Shown here piece after piece: positions 48,528 to 58,495 of a DNA stretch of 64,000 nt. A program made the position numbers and the translations under genes. The notes under the pieces are model-generated. The model was not told the origin of the DNA and searched no databases. It saw only the letters and a program-made list of their open reading frames with translations. Origin of the DNA: an uncultured Dyadobacter sp. GTDB taxonomy: Bacteria; Bacteroidota; Bacteroidia; Cytophagales; Spirosomataceae. The DNA is taken from the NCBI RefSeq assembly GCF_946482605.1, contig NZ_CAMLSE010000014.1, forward strand, positions 124,001-188,000, in the 5' to 3' direction. Each line of letters starts with the position of its first letter. Within the stretch, counting starts at the first letter, position 1.

Positions 48528-51257
48528 TTAAGGGTTAAAATCGTTCTCAAAATACATCCAGTCGACATAGAATAGGGAGCCTTTCGCCTGTCCGTTCCTG
48601 AAAACCAGGTACAGATCATGCAATCCACTGCCATTCACAGGAAGGAGTACCTCTTTCCAGTCAGTCTTGGGGTCGGTCACTTTTCCGCCGGGGATCTCCA
48701 CCTTTCCAAGCATTTGTCCGTCTTTCCCACCCTGTCGCAGCTCTAATGTGCCACCGAAGCCATGCTCCTGCACGCGTAACCGGATGTTTTTGATGTGGGT
48801 TAAATCGATCTCGTTGAAACGGACATATTTGCCGTCGGTAATATTGGCTATGTAGGACACAAAGCCGGTATTCTGGGTAGCGATGACCACTCCCACATTA
48901 CCTTCCTGGTAATCCTCCATCTGGATCAACGGATTACGCAGCACAATGTGGCTCGCACTTTTCAATGGGCCAATGCCGTTGGCGCCTTTATCGGTGTAGG
49001 CGGCTTGCAATACATAAGCGCCCTCGTTCCCTTTCCCGATGTGGCGGGTAAGCTTCATCTGGTCCGACAACGGTGTCCGTGCCGCTGTTTTACCCAAAGC
49101 AAGAATGTATCCCGCGATTTCCCGGGCGTCCTTTTCGGGCAGGTCCGCGTGGGGAGGCATCGGGTAAGATCCCCAGTTGCCACTGCCGCCGGTAATGATC
49201 TTGCGGGCAAGCATATCTGCCGCCCCGGCCTTGCCATCATACTTTTTCGAAATTTCTTTCAAAGCCGGCCCGATCGACTTGGTGTCAATGGTATGGCAAG
49301 CTTTGCAATCGAGTGATGCATACAATTTGGCAGTAGCCGCATATTGCGGATCTCCCTCTTCCGACCCCGACAGCGCCCCGGCGAGGTCCTTTCCAAAAGG
49401 CAGATAATTAAATCCGGCATGTATTTTCAAAGGATCTACCTTGCCGTCCTCTTTATCGGCTACCCTGATCTGATATTCAAAAAGGGCATTGTCCCAATAA
49501 AAACTACGGTTCGCTTTCGTGGCGATCGCCACTTCCGGCGGTGTGTTCCCAATCTTAAACTCGGTTGTCGCCGTGCCCTTTCCGCCATGCTGGTCCGAAA
49601 CGGTGAGTACCACGTTGTAAATTCCCGGTTTGGTAAATGTGTGTTTCACCTGCTCACCGGTCAGTTTTTTCGAACCGATCTTCCATTCGTACGTCAGTTT
49701 GTCGCCCGGGTCGTAATCCTTGGAACCTTTGGCCGAAAGCGTCGCAGTAAATGGCATCGGACCGATGGTTTTGCCGGTCGAGACCATGGCGATCGGATTA
49801 CGGTTTCCTTCCGCATATTCCACACGGATAATGCCGGAATCGGTATTACGTGCAAACCAGTTGGTACCATAGGCCAGCAGGTAAATCGCACCGTCGGGGG
49901 CGATCTGCATGTCGATAGGCGCTACTACTTTCAGTTGGGGCAGGAACGGCTCCATGCTCACGTAGTTTCCGTTAGCGTCCATCGTCACGGCCATGATCCA
50001 CTTCCGGATCCATTCGAAGATAAACAGTTTGCCGTTGTAGTACTCGGGAAGCTTATAGGGTGCATTAGGGTAAAGATCGCTGTAATAAACCGGCCCCGCC
50101 ATCGCGCTTGCGCCTCCTTTACCTACCAGCGGATATTTTTTAGAAGGCCCTTTACCATACCAGATGAATGCAGGCTGAGCAGCCGGCAATTCCCGGAGCC
50201 CCGTATTGTGCGGCGAATCGTTAAACGGCTTTTGCGGGTCTTTCCCCGGCCCTTCCTTTTTGGTGGCAAAATCATAATCAGGAAAAACCTCATTGTCTCC
50301 CAGGAAATAGGGATATCCGAAAAACCCGGGCTTCCGCGCCTGATTGATCTCGTCGTAACTCATCTTGCCCTCACTGCCCGGCACTTCAGTATCCGGACCG
50401 ACATCGCCCCAGTAGAGGTATTTCGTTTTCGGGTCAACGGAGATACGGAATGGATTGCGCACGCCCATTGCATAGATTTCAGGTTTACCAATGGAGCCAT
50501 CCCTGGGAAAGAGATTTCCATCGGGAATGCTGTAAGTGCCGTCCGCTTCGGGTTTAATCCGGAGAATTTTGCCCCGGTAGTCGTTGCTGTTGGCGGTTGC
50601 AGCCTGATCGTCCGAAAGTTCGCGGCCCGGGCGTTCGTCAATGGGGGTATGCCCTTCAATCTCCTCGGCATTGGTATTATCCCCGATCGACAGGTATAGC
50701 AGGCCTTCCGAGAACGTAAGATAGCCGGCCGAATGGCAGCAGTATTTACGTTGGGTGGGCACTTCAAGCAATACTTTTTTGGAAGACTGGTCTAAGGTCT
50801 GCCCTTTGAGCTCAAAGCGGGCCAGGTGGCTCACGCTCTTGTCTCCCCCTACCCCATAATAAAAGTAGATCCAGTGATTGTTTTTAAAATCAGGATCTGC
50901 GGCCACGCCGAGCAACCCGTCTTCAATGCCGCTGAAAACGTTGAACTGCGCAATGGTCGACAGTTCCCTGGTCGCATTGCTGAAATAGCGCACCGCTCCT
51001 TTCCGCTCCGCGATCACCATGTCGTAATTAGGCAGAATGGCCATTTCCATGGGTTCGTCCAGACCAGACACCAGCTTGGTATAAGTGAACCGGCTCGAAT
51101 CCGGCCCCTCCGGCATCATTTTCACATCCGTCATACCGAGCTTCACCGGATGCAGACTGTCAACGGCCCGGAACAAAGGCCGGTCATGCCTCGGCACCGA
51201 AGCCAGGCACAAAGCCCCAGCCACCCAAAGTCCCGCGATAGATTTGATTTTTTTCAC
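48528..51257 (-). CDS. PQQ-dependent sugar dehydrogenase-like protein with PKD, cytochrome c and CBM6-like domains
   Basis: 909 residues. Signal-like N-terminus KKIKSIAGLWVAGALCLAS. Domain order: soluble glucose dehydrogenase-type propeller (about 55-480; FTYKLVSGLDEPMEMAILP-like start, AGYLTFSEGLLYLSIGDNTN), a PKD domain (about 495-580, ATLSAKGSKDYDPGDKLTYE), a cytochrome c domain with CKACH near 650 and the axial Met in YPMPPH, and a C-terminal CBM6-like domain (about 765-905). Electrons from sugar oxidation would pass to the fused haem. Located directly behind susD and before the oxidoreductase, it supports oxidative breakdown of the imported carbohydrate. Confidence 0.88.
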   Translation of the reverse strand: MKKIKSIAGLWVAGALCLASVPRHDRPLFRAVDSLHPVKLGMTDVKMMPEGPDSSRFTYTKLVSGLDEPMEMAILPNYDMVIAERKGAVRYFSNATRELSTIAQFNVFSGIEDGLLGVAADPDFKNNHWIYFYYGVGGDKSVSHLARFELKGQTLDQSSKKVLLEVPTQRKYCCHSAGYLTFSEGLLYLSIGDNTNAEEIEGHTPIDERPGRELSDDQAATANSNDYRGKILRIKPEADGTYSIPDGNLFPRDGSIGKPEIYAMGVRNPFRISVDPKTKYLYWGDVGPDTEVPGSEGKMSYDEINQARKPGFFGYPYFLGDNEVFPDYDFATKKEGPGKDPQKPFNDSPHNTGLRELPAAQPAFIWYGKGPSKKYPLVGKGGASAMAGPVYYSDLYPNAPYKLPEYYNGKLFIFEWIRKWIMAVTMDANGNYVSMEPFLPQLKVVAPIDMQIAPDGAIYLLAYGTNWFARNTDSGIIRVEYAEGNRNPIAMVSTGKTIGPMPFTATLSAKGSKDYDPGDKLTYEWKIGSKKLTGEQVKHTFTKPGIYNVVLTVSDQHGGKGTATTEFKIGNTPPEVAIATKANRSFYWDNALFEYQIRVADKEDGKVDPLKIHAGFNYLPFGKDLAGALSGSEEGDPQYAATAKLYASLDCKACHTIDTKSIGPALKEISKKYDGKAGAADMLARKIITGGSGNWGSYPMPPHADLPEKDAREIAGYILALGKTAARTPLSDQMKLTRHIGKGNEGAYVLQAAYTDKGANGIGPLKSASHIVLRNPLIQMEDYQEGNVGVVIATQNTGFVSYIANITDGKYVRFNEIDLTHIKNIRLRVQEHGFGGTLELRQGGKDGQMLGKVEIPGGKVTDPKTDWKEVLLPVNGSGLHDLYLVFRNGQAKGSLFYVDWMYFENDFNP

Positions 51258-51307
51258 ACGATAAACTTAATAAAATAGATTAGTTAATATAGCGTTATGT
51301 TGGATTT

Positions 51308-51431
51308 AATTTTGAATGAGTCAATGAGTGAACGTTATTGTCACCCTGAGCGAAGTCGAAGGGCTTTGCGAGACGCCCTTCGACTTCGCTCAGGGTGACA
51401 GTACCATTCACGCATTCAGTCATTCAAAATT
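51308..51431. repeat. nested foldback repeat: GAATGA arms around a TCACCCTGAGCGAAG hairpin
   Basis: Inner hairpin: arms 51339-51364 and 51375-51400 are perfect 26-bp inverted repeats (TGTCACCCTGAGCGAAGTCG and onward) with a 10-nt loop. Outer arms: 51308-51334 and 51405-51431, GAATGA-type repeats that pair imperfectly. It lies between susD and the dehydrogenase gene and reaches the susD stop codon. The inner sequence resembles a palindromic repeat I know from many bacterial genomes. Confidence 0.85.
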
Positions 51432-53034
51432 AATAATTAGCATTCTGCTTAATCGCTTCGCCGGAGCGGTCGATTTCTACTTGCGGGATCGGGAATACTT
51501 CATTCTTTCCGGCTGTGAAATTCGCCCCTTTGCCGTTGGATAAAGGTTTGGTGGAATAGGATTTCATAGTTTGGACCAGTGTATTCCAACGCGTCAGATC
51601 AGACAGGCGGTGATACTCCATGGCCAGCTCGACACGGCGCTCGTGACGCACCGCTTTGCGCAGATCATCGGCCGCTTTCACATCAGGAAGCGGTTTTTCA
51701 GCCACTTTCAGCATCCGGGAAGTCGCCTCGGCGTCTTTGCGCGGCGAATTGGAAGCACGCTTACGAACCTGATTGATGTAGCTTGCAGCCTCCGCCTTGT
51801 CTCCACCGCTTTCGATCAATGCTTCTGCGTACATGAGCAGCACATCGGCGTAACGGATGGGGTGATACGTCCAGGCGTCATTACCCCAGCCCTGGCCCCG
51901 GCGCGATTCGGGGAGATACACTTTACGGTTGTGGTAGCCGGTATTGGGATAGGTTGAAAAATCCAGCACTTCTTTGGTTCCATTCAGCTTTGGAAAAACA
52001 TCGCCGGACTGCAGCACGGTGGACAGCAACCTTGGATCTCCTTCTTCAAACTCATTGACAAGATCCTGCGTCGGCAAATCGAAACCCCATCCGCCGGTAG
52101 CACCACGCGGTGAGCAGTACACGTTGATCGTGCTGCCGTAAATCGGGATAGCCGGATCATCGCCCATAATGATCGAAAACACAGCCTCCTTTGTTTTATA
52201 GCCATTCTCAAGGAAAATTTCCTGAAACTGCGGATGCAACGCGAATGCACCGGAATCGATCACTTTTTTAGCGGCATCACGCGCTTTGGCAAACAAGGCA
52301 ATATCGTCTTTTGCAAAAAACAGATAAGCCCTCGCCAGCAACGCCCAGGTCGCTTCTTTCGTAGCCCTTCCCAACTCGCCGGGCTGCAAGCTGGCGGCCG
52401 AAAGCATTGCCGGATCGTTGGCAATCGCCGTCAGTTCCGCTTCTACGAATTGAAATACCTCCTGGCTGCTCGCACGGCTCAGCTTGGTCCGGTCGTCAAC
52501 GGTGAGGGTTTTGGTGACCAGTGGCACCCCGCCGAAAACCTGCGCCAGTTCAAAATAGAAGAAGGCCCTTAAAAACCGGATTTCAGCCAGATAACGGCTC
52601 TTCAGAGTAGCATCCAGGGGCGCTCCGCTCGCGTCGATCAGGGCAGCTTCGGGCAGTTTTTCCAGCGCAACATTGCAATTGCCGATCGCCGCATAACGGG
52701 CCGACCAGTACCCTGCCAGCGTTTCATTGGAAGAAATGGACCTTCCGAAACCCAGGTCGGTCACAAACGGACGGTCGCCGGCGTCGGATCCGCCTTTGTC
52801 GGCATCATCTGTCGCCATATTACCAAGCTCGGCCCGGGCCGCTTCGTAGCCCCAGAAATTGCCGGTAAATCCGCGATAACAGGTCACCAGCGATTTGAAT
52901 GCTGCATCCGGTGATTTGTAGAATGTCTCATCGGTGAGGTTACCCGGCGGCGTACGGTCCAGGAACTCTTCGGAACACGAAGTTCCGCCCAGCACCAGAC
53001 ATGACGCAAGCAGGATGGCTGATAATTTTTTCAT
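51430..53034 (-). CDS. SusD/RagB family nutrient-binding outer-membrane lipoprotein
   Basis: 534 residues from the ATG at 53034; an upstream start at 53046 adds four residues before the signal. Lipobox GTSC with acyl Cys20, then EEFLDRTPPGNLTDETFYKS, the typical SusD opening. TPR-like helical segments, FLRAFFYFELAQVFGGVPLV near residue 145, and the C-terminal RYADVLLMYAEALIESGG and RVELAMEYHRLSDLTRW are diagnostic. It caps the SusC transporter on the outer surface and binds glycan. The gene follows susC by 38 nt. A foldback repeat separates it from the next gene, possibly lowering downstream expression. Confidence 0.97.
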   Translation of the reverse strand: MKKLSAILLASCLVLGGTSCSEEFLDRTPPGNLTDETFYKSPDAAFKSLVTCYRGFTGNFWGYEAARAELGNMATDDADKGGSDAGDRPFVTDLGFGRSISSNETLAGYWSARYAAIGNCNVALEKLPEAALIDASGAPLDATLKSRYLAEIRFLRAFFYFELAQVFGGVPLVTKTLTVDDRTKLSRASSQEVFQFVEAELTAIANDPAMLSAASLQPGELGRATKEATWALLARAYLFFAKDDIALFAKARDAAKKVIDSGAFALHPQFQEIFLENGYKTKEAVFSIIMGDDPAIPIYGSTINVYCSPRGATGGWGFDLPTQDLVNEFEEGDPRLLSTVLQSGDVFPKLNGTKEVLDFSTYPNTGYHNRKVYLPESRRGQGWGNDAWTYHPIRYADVLLMYAEALIESGGDKAEAASYINQVRKRASNSPRKDAEATSRMLKVAEKPLPDVKAADDLRKAVRHERRVELAMEYHRLSDLTRWNTLVQTMKSYSTKPLSNGKGANFTAGKNEVFPIPQVEIDRSGEAIKQNANY

Positions 53035-53072
53035 ATACGGTTCCATTGAGGATCAGAGATAAAATGGATGAT

Positions 53073-56000
53073 TTAGAATTTTGCATTGATACCAAACAAC
53101 CAGGTCCGCGCCTGCGGGAAGTAACCCTGATCGATACCCGTCAACTTCGGATCGGTGGAGCCCATTTCCGGATCCAGCCCGCTGTATTTGGTAACGGTAA
53201 AGAGATTTTGCGCGCCGACATAAAACCGCACCTGTTTGATTTTCGCCTTTTCGAGCAACCCGCCCGGCAGGCTGTAACCGAGCTGAATGTTCTTCATGCG
53301 CAGGTACGAGCCATCTTCTACGAAATACTGCGACACATTGGTATTCAACCCCGCATTCTGCGAGATCTTGTAATGCGTATTGGTGCTTCCGGGGCCATTC
53401 CAGGCTTTTTCCAGAAACCCTTTGGGTGCATTGTACCAGCCCGTTCCCGCTTCGGTGTCGTAGCGCAGGATGTTCATCACGTCGTTACCCTGCGAACCTT
53501 GCAGGAATGCACTGATATCAAATCCCTTATAAGCTGCATTCAGGGTCAGGCCGTAGATAAAGTCCGGCCATGGGTTACCGATTTTGGTGCGGTCGTCCGC
53601 ATTCAGGATCTGATCGCCGTTGATGTTCCGGAAGCGGATATCCCCGGGTGTCGACAAGCCTTTTTGCGCACTGGCAGCCACTTCGTCCTGCGTTTGGAAA
53701 ATACCGTCCGTCTGCCAGCCGAAGTAGTAACCTACCGGCATACCCTCTTCGGTTTTGGTAATGGTTTCTCCTAAATGCGCCGTCGAGTAAATGGGCTCTC
53801 CACCGCCGAGTGTGGTGACTTTATTCGTGAAGGTCGAAAGTGTAGCCTTCACGCCATATTGGAAATCGCCCTTCTGATCATCATAGCCGATAGCAAATTC
53901 CCAGCCTTTGTTAACCATCTTGCCTGCATTGGACCAGGGGAAATTGGGATACCCGAGTGTGGTCGGAAGCGGTACGATGAGCAGCATATTATCTACCGCC
54001 TTTTTGAAATAATCCGCAGTGAAAGTCAATTTGTTGTTCAGGAATGCAAGGTCCAGCCCGATATCGGTCTGATTGGAAGTTTCCCATTGCAGAATGGGGT
54101 TACCGATACTGCTTCTTCCCGCGCCCAGGTACCAGGTTTTGTTATCTCCGAAAAGATAACGATCATTGTTGCCGTAAGTCGACAGGTAAGCGCCGTTCCC
54201 GATGTTCTGGTTCCCGATCTGCCCGTAGCTGGCGCGCAGTTTGCCTTCCGAAAGCCATTTCAGGCCCGCACTTTTGAAAAACTCCTCATTGGAAAAATTC
54301 CAGGCAGCCGAAACCGAAGGAAATGTACCCCAGCGATAGTCCTTGGCAAAACGAGAGGTTCCATCACGGCGCACGTTGGCCGTTAGCACATACTTACCTC
54401 CGAATGAATAACTTACGCGTCCAAAATAGGAATGTAAAGCATTGGCATAAGTATAACCCGAAGCTCCCGGATTGATTGTCGCCGCATTGATGATACGCAT
54501 ATCTTCGGCATTATTAACGATCCCCTGCTTGGAAGCACCATATTCCAATCCCTTGGTCGACTCGGCAGAAACACCGGCCAGTGCATTCAAACGGTGCTGG
54601 CCCCACACCTGATCGAATGCCAGGGTATTTTCCCAAACGAAGTAGTTGGACCAGTAAGAGTAATTGCTGACCGTGTTGTAAGTGGCATAGTCGTAGCCAT
54701 TGAGATAATACTGAGGCGTAAAGCCTTTGGACAGGCCGCGATGGATATCCAGACCGAAATTGCTCCGGAATTTCAGGGGCTCGATGATCTTCACTTCGAG
54801 ATTGGCACCGCCTTTCATACTGATACCCTCCCAGATACTCTGCCGCATGCGCTCGATTTGCCCTACCGGGTTGGGTTTGTTCGAATACAATACCCCCGCG
54901 TATCGCGAGAACGGATTGCTCGCATCGTAACCCTGCATGATCGTCTGATAAAAGGACGGTATATCGCGCAGGCTGTCGCGGTAAACCGGCGTGATCGGAT
55001 CGGCCGTCATAGCACTGAAAATCGTCCCCGAATAAGGATTGTTCTCATCGATATTGCGGCGGCTCTCATACACCACAGCGATGTTGCTCCCTAAACGCAC
55101 ACGGTCGTTGATTTCGGCATTCACGTTGTTACGCCACGAGATCCGCTGATAATCAGAACCCCGAACGATCCCCTTCTGATTCATATAACCCAATGCAGAT
55201 GCAAAGTCGACCTTTTTACTGCCACCGGACACCGTAATGTTATAGCTCTGAATGGGTGCATTTTCCTGGATGATCTGCTTCCACCAGTCGGTGCCTTCTG
55301 CACCCGTGTTGTTGCGCACGAAGTTGAGCGCCTGCGATTTCATATCGGGAGAAATCGGCGGTGTCACGCCCACTGCTTCCGCCGCCCGGTTTTTGTAGTT
55401 GATAAACTCCTCGGCATTCAGCATATGCGGCCGCTTCCAGGGCGACTGCAACCCGTAATAGCTGTCGAACGAAACGCTCATAGACTCCGACTTCGACCCT
55501 TTTTTGGTGGTAATGATCACCAGACCGTTCGATGCACGCGAACCATAAATGGCAGCCGCCGACGCGTCTTTATGAATGTCCATTGTTTCGATATCGTTGG
55601 GATTCAGCCAGCCGATGCTCGTTTGGGGCAATCCGTCGACGATATATAACGGCTCGTTGGAATTATTGATCGAGCCGATGCCGCGGATACGCACCACACC
55701 TGCCGAGCCCGGGCTTCCGCTGCTCTGGGTCACCATGACCCCGGCTGCTTTACCCTGCAATGCATCCGACGCCGTCCGGATCGGCATGTTGCGGATTTCG
55801 TCGCCTCCAATCGATGATACCGAACCCGTTACATCCTTTTTAGAAACCGTACCGTAGCCCACCACCACCACTTCCGAAAGTGATTTGGAATCGGTAGAAA
55901 GCTTCATATCGACCACCGAACGGTTTTCGACGGCCACTTCCGACGACAGGTAACCTATGAACGAAAACACGAGCGTCGCGTTTTCCGGAACATCCGCAAG

Positions 56001-56612
56001 TTCGTAACGACCCGCTCCGTTGGTGGTGGTACCCGTGCTTGAATTCTTCACGATCACGCTGGCACCGGGGAGCGGCTCTCCGGTTACGGCGTCGGTTACG
56101 ACACCAGACACAGACAATGCAATGGCAGTAGTCTTGCGCTCGGCAGCTCCCTTGAAAAGCGAAGCCAGTGTGTTCATCGACTGCGGCAGCTGTACGCGGG
56201 CCGATGGTTGTTCCGGGGCAGTTTTAGTTTCGGTCTCAGGACGGTCCGACGGCTTTTCACCCGTATCATCCTTGCTGTAAATGACGTAAAAATTGTCCCT
56301 TAGTTTTTTAAATGCCAGGTTATTGGGTTCGAGGATCTTGCGTAAGGAATGCTCCAAAGAGCCTCCTTTACCGGCCTCCTTGATTGTTTTTCCGTTCACA
56401 TACCCAGAGTTGTACAAGAAAGACACATTGAACTGCTTTTCGAGTTCACGGAGCTTCGTCTCCAGGGACACCGCCTGGCGCGGTCGCGTGCTGGTACCGG
56501 GACCGGGGTAGGCCTCGTCGGCCCTGGATAGCGCAAACTGCTGTGCATTCACCAGAGGTATGGTGCAGCAGCAAATGGCGATCAGGTTTAGCGTAAGGAT
56601 CAGTCGTTTCAT
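53073..56612 (-). CDS. SusC/RagA family TonB-linked outer-membrane protein with STN domain
   Basis: 1179 residues. Signal peptide ILTLNLIAICCCTIPLVNAQ. An STN (secretin/TonB short N-terminal) domain lies at about 47-113 (LETKLRELEKQFNVSFLYNS); this marks receptors that signal to a FecR anti-sigma, whose gene lies next upstream. A CarboxypepD_reg domain (about 168-240, VSGVVTDAVTGEPLPGASVI), the SusC plug (ALQGKAAGVMVTQSSGSPGS; PLYIVDGLPQTS) and the barrel follow. With SusD it imports oligosaccharides using TonB energy. A leader of about 275 nt without genes, A/T-rich, separates it from fecR. Confidence 0.97.
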   Translation of the reverse strand: MKRLILTLNLIAICCCTIPLVNAQQFALSRADEAYPGPGTSTRPRQAVSLETKLRELEKQFNVSFLYNSGYVNGKTIKEAGKGGSLEHSLRKILEPNNLAFKKLRDNFYVIYSKDDTGEKPSDRPETETKTAPEQPSARVQLPQSMNTLASLFKGAAERKTTAIALSVSGVVTDAVTGEPLPGASVIVKNSSTGTTTNGAGRYELADVPENATLVFSFIGYLSSEVAVENRSVVDMKLSTDSKSLSEVVVVGYGTVSKKDVTGSVSSIGGDEIRNMPIRTASDALQGKAAGVMVTQSSGSPGSAGVVRIRGIGSINNSNEPLYIVDGLPQTSIGWLNPNDIETMDIHKDASAAAIYGSRASNGLVIITTKKGSKSESMSVSFDSYYGLQSPWKRPHMLNAEEFINYKNRAAEAVGVTPPISPDMKSQALNFVRNNTGAEGTDWWKQIIQENAPIQSYNITVSGGSKKVDFASALGYMNQKGIVRGSDYQRISWRNNVNAEINDRVRLGSNIAVVYESRRNIDENNPYSGTIFSAMTADPITPVYRDSLRDIPSFYQTIMQGYDASNPFSRYAGVLYSNKPNPVGQIERMRQSIWEGISMKGGANLEVKIIEPLKFRSNFGLDIHRGLSKGFTPQYYLNGYDYATYNTVSNYSYWSNYFVWENTLAFDQVWGQHRLNALAGVSAESTKGLEYGASKQGIVNNAEDMRIINAATINPGASGYTYANALHSYFGRVSYSFGGKYVLTANVRRDGTSRFAKDYRWGTFPSVSAAWNFSNEEFFKSAGLKWLSEGKLRASYGQIGNQNIGNGAYLSTYGNNDRYLFGDNKTWYLGAGRSSIGNPILQWETSNQTDIGLDLAFLNNKLTFTADYFKKAVDNMLLIVPLPTTLGYPNFPWSNAGKMVNKGWEFAIGYDDQKGDFQYGVKATLSTFTNKVTTLGGGEPIYSTAHLGETITKTEEGMPVGYYFGWQTDGIFQTQDEVAASAQKGLSTPGDIRFRNINGDQILNADDRTKIGNPWPDFIYGLTLNAAYKGFDISAFLQGSQGNDVMNILRYDTEAGTGWYNAPKGFLEKAWNGPGSTNTHYKISQNAGLNTNVSQYFVEDGSYLRMKNIQLGYSLPGGLLEKAKIKQVRFYVGAQNLFTVTKYSGLDPEMGSTDPKLTGIDQGYFPQARTWLFGINAKF

Positions 56613-56887
56613 AGGCGAAGCGCTTTAAAAGGGTTTGTATAAATAGGCGAATAATCAGAGATGCATGATATTATTTCGCATTTCTGAACATAGAGTACCG
56701 GTTCCTTCTGCTTACCGCCATCAACCTGTGAAGTTTTTTTCTAATTATTCACAAAAAGGATAAAAATGCACCTTGTTCGATCATATCAAGGATAAGTTAG
56801 GAAATAAAAATATATAAATTCGAAAACTTAATATTTTTATTTATTAAGTAATGATACATAATGAGTCGTCGCCTGGGTGATGGTATA

Positions 56888-57859
56888 TTATTTGGATTTG
56901 GATTGGGATCGGATGGTCAGGTGATTACCCTCCCTTTGAATGGACACGGCCGATGCCTCGGCGATACCCTCCAGCAGCAGCTCGACATTGTCAGTCGGAA
57001 CGGAACCGGAGATCTGCCTACTGAGCAGATCAGGCTGATCGACCTCCGTTTCGAGGCCGTAGGTATCCTGCAAGAGCGCCGCGATTTCGCGCAGTGAAGT
57101 GTTATTGAATACAAGTTTGTGATCCTTCCAGGCGGAATATGCGGATGCTTCCACGTGTTCCTTCACATAATCCGTCGGCTTGTCGGCGAATCGCACCATT
57201 TCACCTGGCCTCAGCACCAACGTGTCGCCAGCCGAACTACCCAGATAGCATTGCACCTTACCTTCGTTGAGCACAATGCGGGTGCCGCTTTTTCGCCTGC
57301 TCACATTGAACTCGGTCCCGAGTACGTCGAGGCTGAAGTCCGATCCCGTCCGCACCCGGAACCTGCGGTGATCCCGGGTATGTACTACTTTAAAATAGGC
57401 CTCCCCTTCCAGGCGCACCTCCCGCAAATCCTGCCACGCTGCATCATAGGAAAGCTCCGAGTTTCCGTTCAGGACCACTTGCGAGCCATCCGGAAGGCTG
57501 ATTACGCGCGTCTCGCCAAAGCCGGTCCTTTCCACAGTCATTCCATTCCGCCGACCAAAGAAGTACATTCCGATTCCGACCATGATCAGGACCGAAACCG
57601 TCGCAGCGATGCGGGTCCAGTAACCGGTGAAAGACGTACGGCTGACCTCCAACGGCAGACCTGATACATTGCTTGCAGCCTGTATTTTCGACAACATTTT
57701 CCCTTCCAACGCGGCCAGCGCATCCGCCGACAGGCCATCCGTGAACGCAGGGCGTCCTTCCGGGTACTGGTACCAGTCATCCAGTTCCTTTTCCTCGGCT
57801 GCCGAGTTCTCGCCGGCCTTTTCCCTCTCCAATAAATACAGCAAGCGGTCCTTGTCCAT
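56888..57859 (-). CDS. FecR-family anti-sigma factor
   Basis: 323 residues. A cytoplasmic N-terminal region (about 1-80, DRLLYLLEREKAGENSAAEE) binds the sigma; one transmembrane helix lies near 83-103 (RIAATVSVLIMVGIGMYFF); the periplasmic FecR domain has TRVISLPDGSQVVLNGNSEL near 117-136, and the C-terminal DUF4974 domain includes AWKDHKLVFNNTSLREIAAL near 245. It should hold the sigma encoded 75 nt upstream until the STN domain of SusC signals substrate binding. Confidence 0.96.
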   Translation of the reverse strand: MDKDRLLYLLEREKAGENSAAEEKELDDWYQYPEGRPAFTDGLSADALAALEGKMLSKIQAASNVSGLPLEVSRTSFTGYWTRIAATVSVLIMVGIGMYFFGRRNGMTVERTGFGETRVISLPDGSQVVLNGNSELSYDAAWQDLREVRLEGEAYFKVVHTRDHRRFRVRTGSDFSLDVLGTEFNVSRRKSGTRIVLNEGKVQCYLGSSAGDTLVLRPGEMVRFADKPTDYVKEHVEASAYSAWKDHKLVFNNTSLREIAALLQDTYGLETEVDQPDLLSRQISGSVPTDNVELLLEGIAEASAVSIQREGNHLTIRSQSKSK

Positions 57860-57934
57860 TCGTCGATATGCTCTTCCCTTTTTATAGTAACACTACGGTC
57901 CGGTTACCGCCACGGTACCGGCCTATTTTTTTAT

Positions 57935-58495
57935 TCAAGGATATATATCACACACTTCCAGCAGGATCACTGCCCAGGCAAAGTCCTTGAGATTCTCGCG
58001 CAGCATCTTCAATGCCCTCCCCATTTGCTTCTCGACCGTATCGACGGGGATATTTTCCTGTACGGCAATCTCCTTATAGGTCAGGTTTTGCTTTCTGCTT
58101 AATATATAAACCTTGCGTAATTTCTCGGGCAGATTGGCCACGCTGGCTTCCAGCGCCTGTGCCAGTTCTTCGTAGTGAAGGTGATCCTCAATAGGATTGC
58201 CAGCGGCTTCCGGCAATTGCAAAAGGTATTCAAAGTATGCCTCTCTGACTTTACGCGAGCGTATGAGATTGTAAATACTGTACCGCAATGCCCCGAAAAG
58301 ATATGCTTCCAGCGATACCGAAATCAGCAGTGTTTCACGCTTGGTCCAGAGATCGATGAAAATTTCCTGTACGATCTCCTCACATTCCTCCCGAAGCATG
58401 AGTCGCCGGTAAGCCGCATCGAAAAGCCGCCTCCAGTATTTGCGGTACAATGCTGCAAAAGCTTCGCTATCGCCCGTCTGTATCAGGGAAAGCAA
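57935..58495 (-). CDS. ECF RNA polymerase sigma factor (FecI-like, Bacteroidota type)
   Basis: About 186 residues. Region 2: LFDAAYRRLMLREECEEIVQ then EIFIDLWTKRE; region 4: LPEKLRKVYILSRKQNLTYK then EIAVQENIPVDTVEKQMGRA. The start is unclear: no in-frame ATG exists, TTG at 58495 is the first standard candidate, and the frame stays open upstream with plausible sigma-like codons (PENPHSTDEAL), so an ATT or TTG start is possible. It should transcribe the SusC/SusD operon when released by FecR. The FecR gene begins 75 nt downstream. Confidence 0.9.
   Translation of the reverse strand: MLSLIQTGDSEAFAALYRKYWRRLFDAAYRRLMLREECEEIVQEIFIDLWTKRETLLISVSLEAYLFGALRYSIYNLIRSRKVREAYFEYLLQLPEAAGNPIEDHLHYEELAQALEASVANLPEKLRKVYILSRKQNLTYKEIAVQENIPVDTVEKQMGRALKMLRENLKDFAWAVILLEVCDIYP

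Noticed and set aside
49344..50699. 451-residue plus-strand ORF opposite the sugar dehydrogenase
   Set aside because: Antisense shadow; Arg/Val/His-rich with no domain, while the opposite frame shows propeller, PKD and haem motifs.
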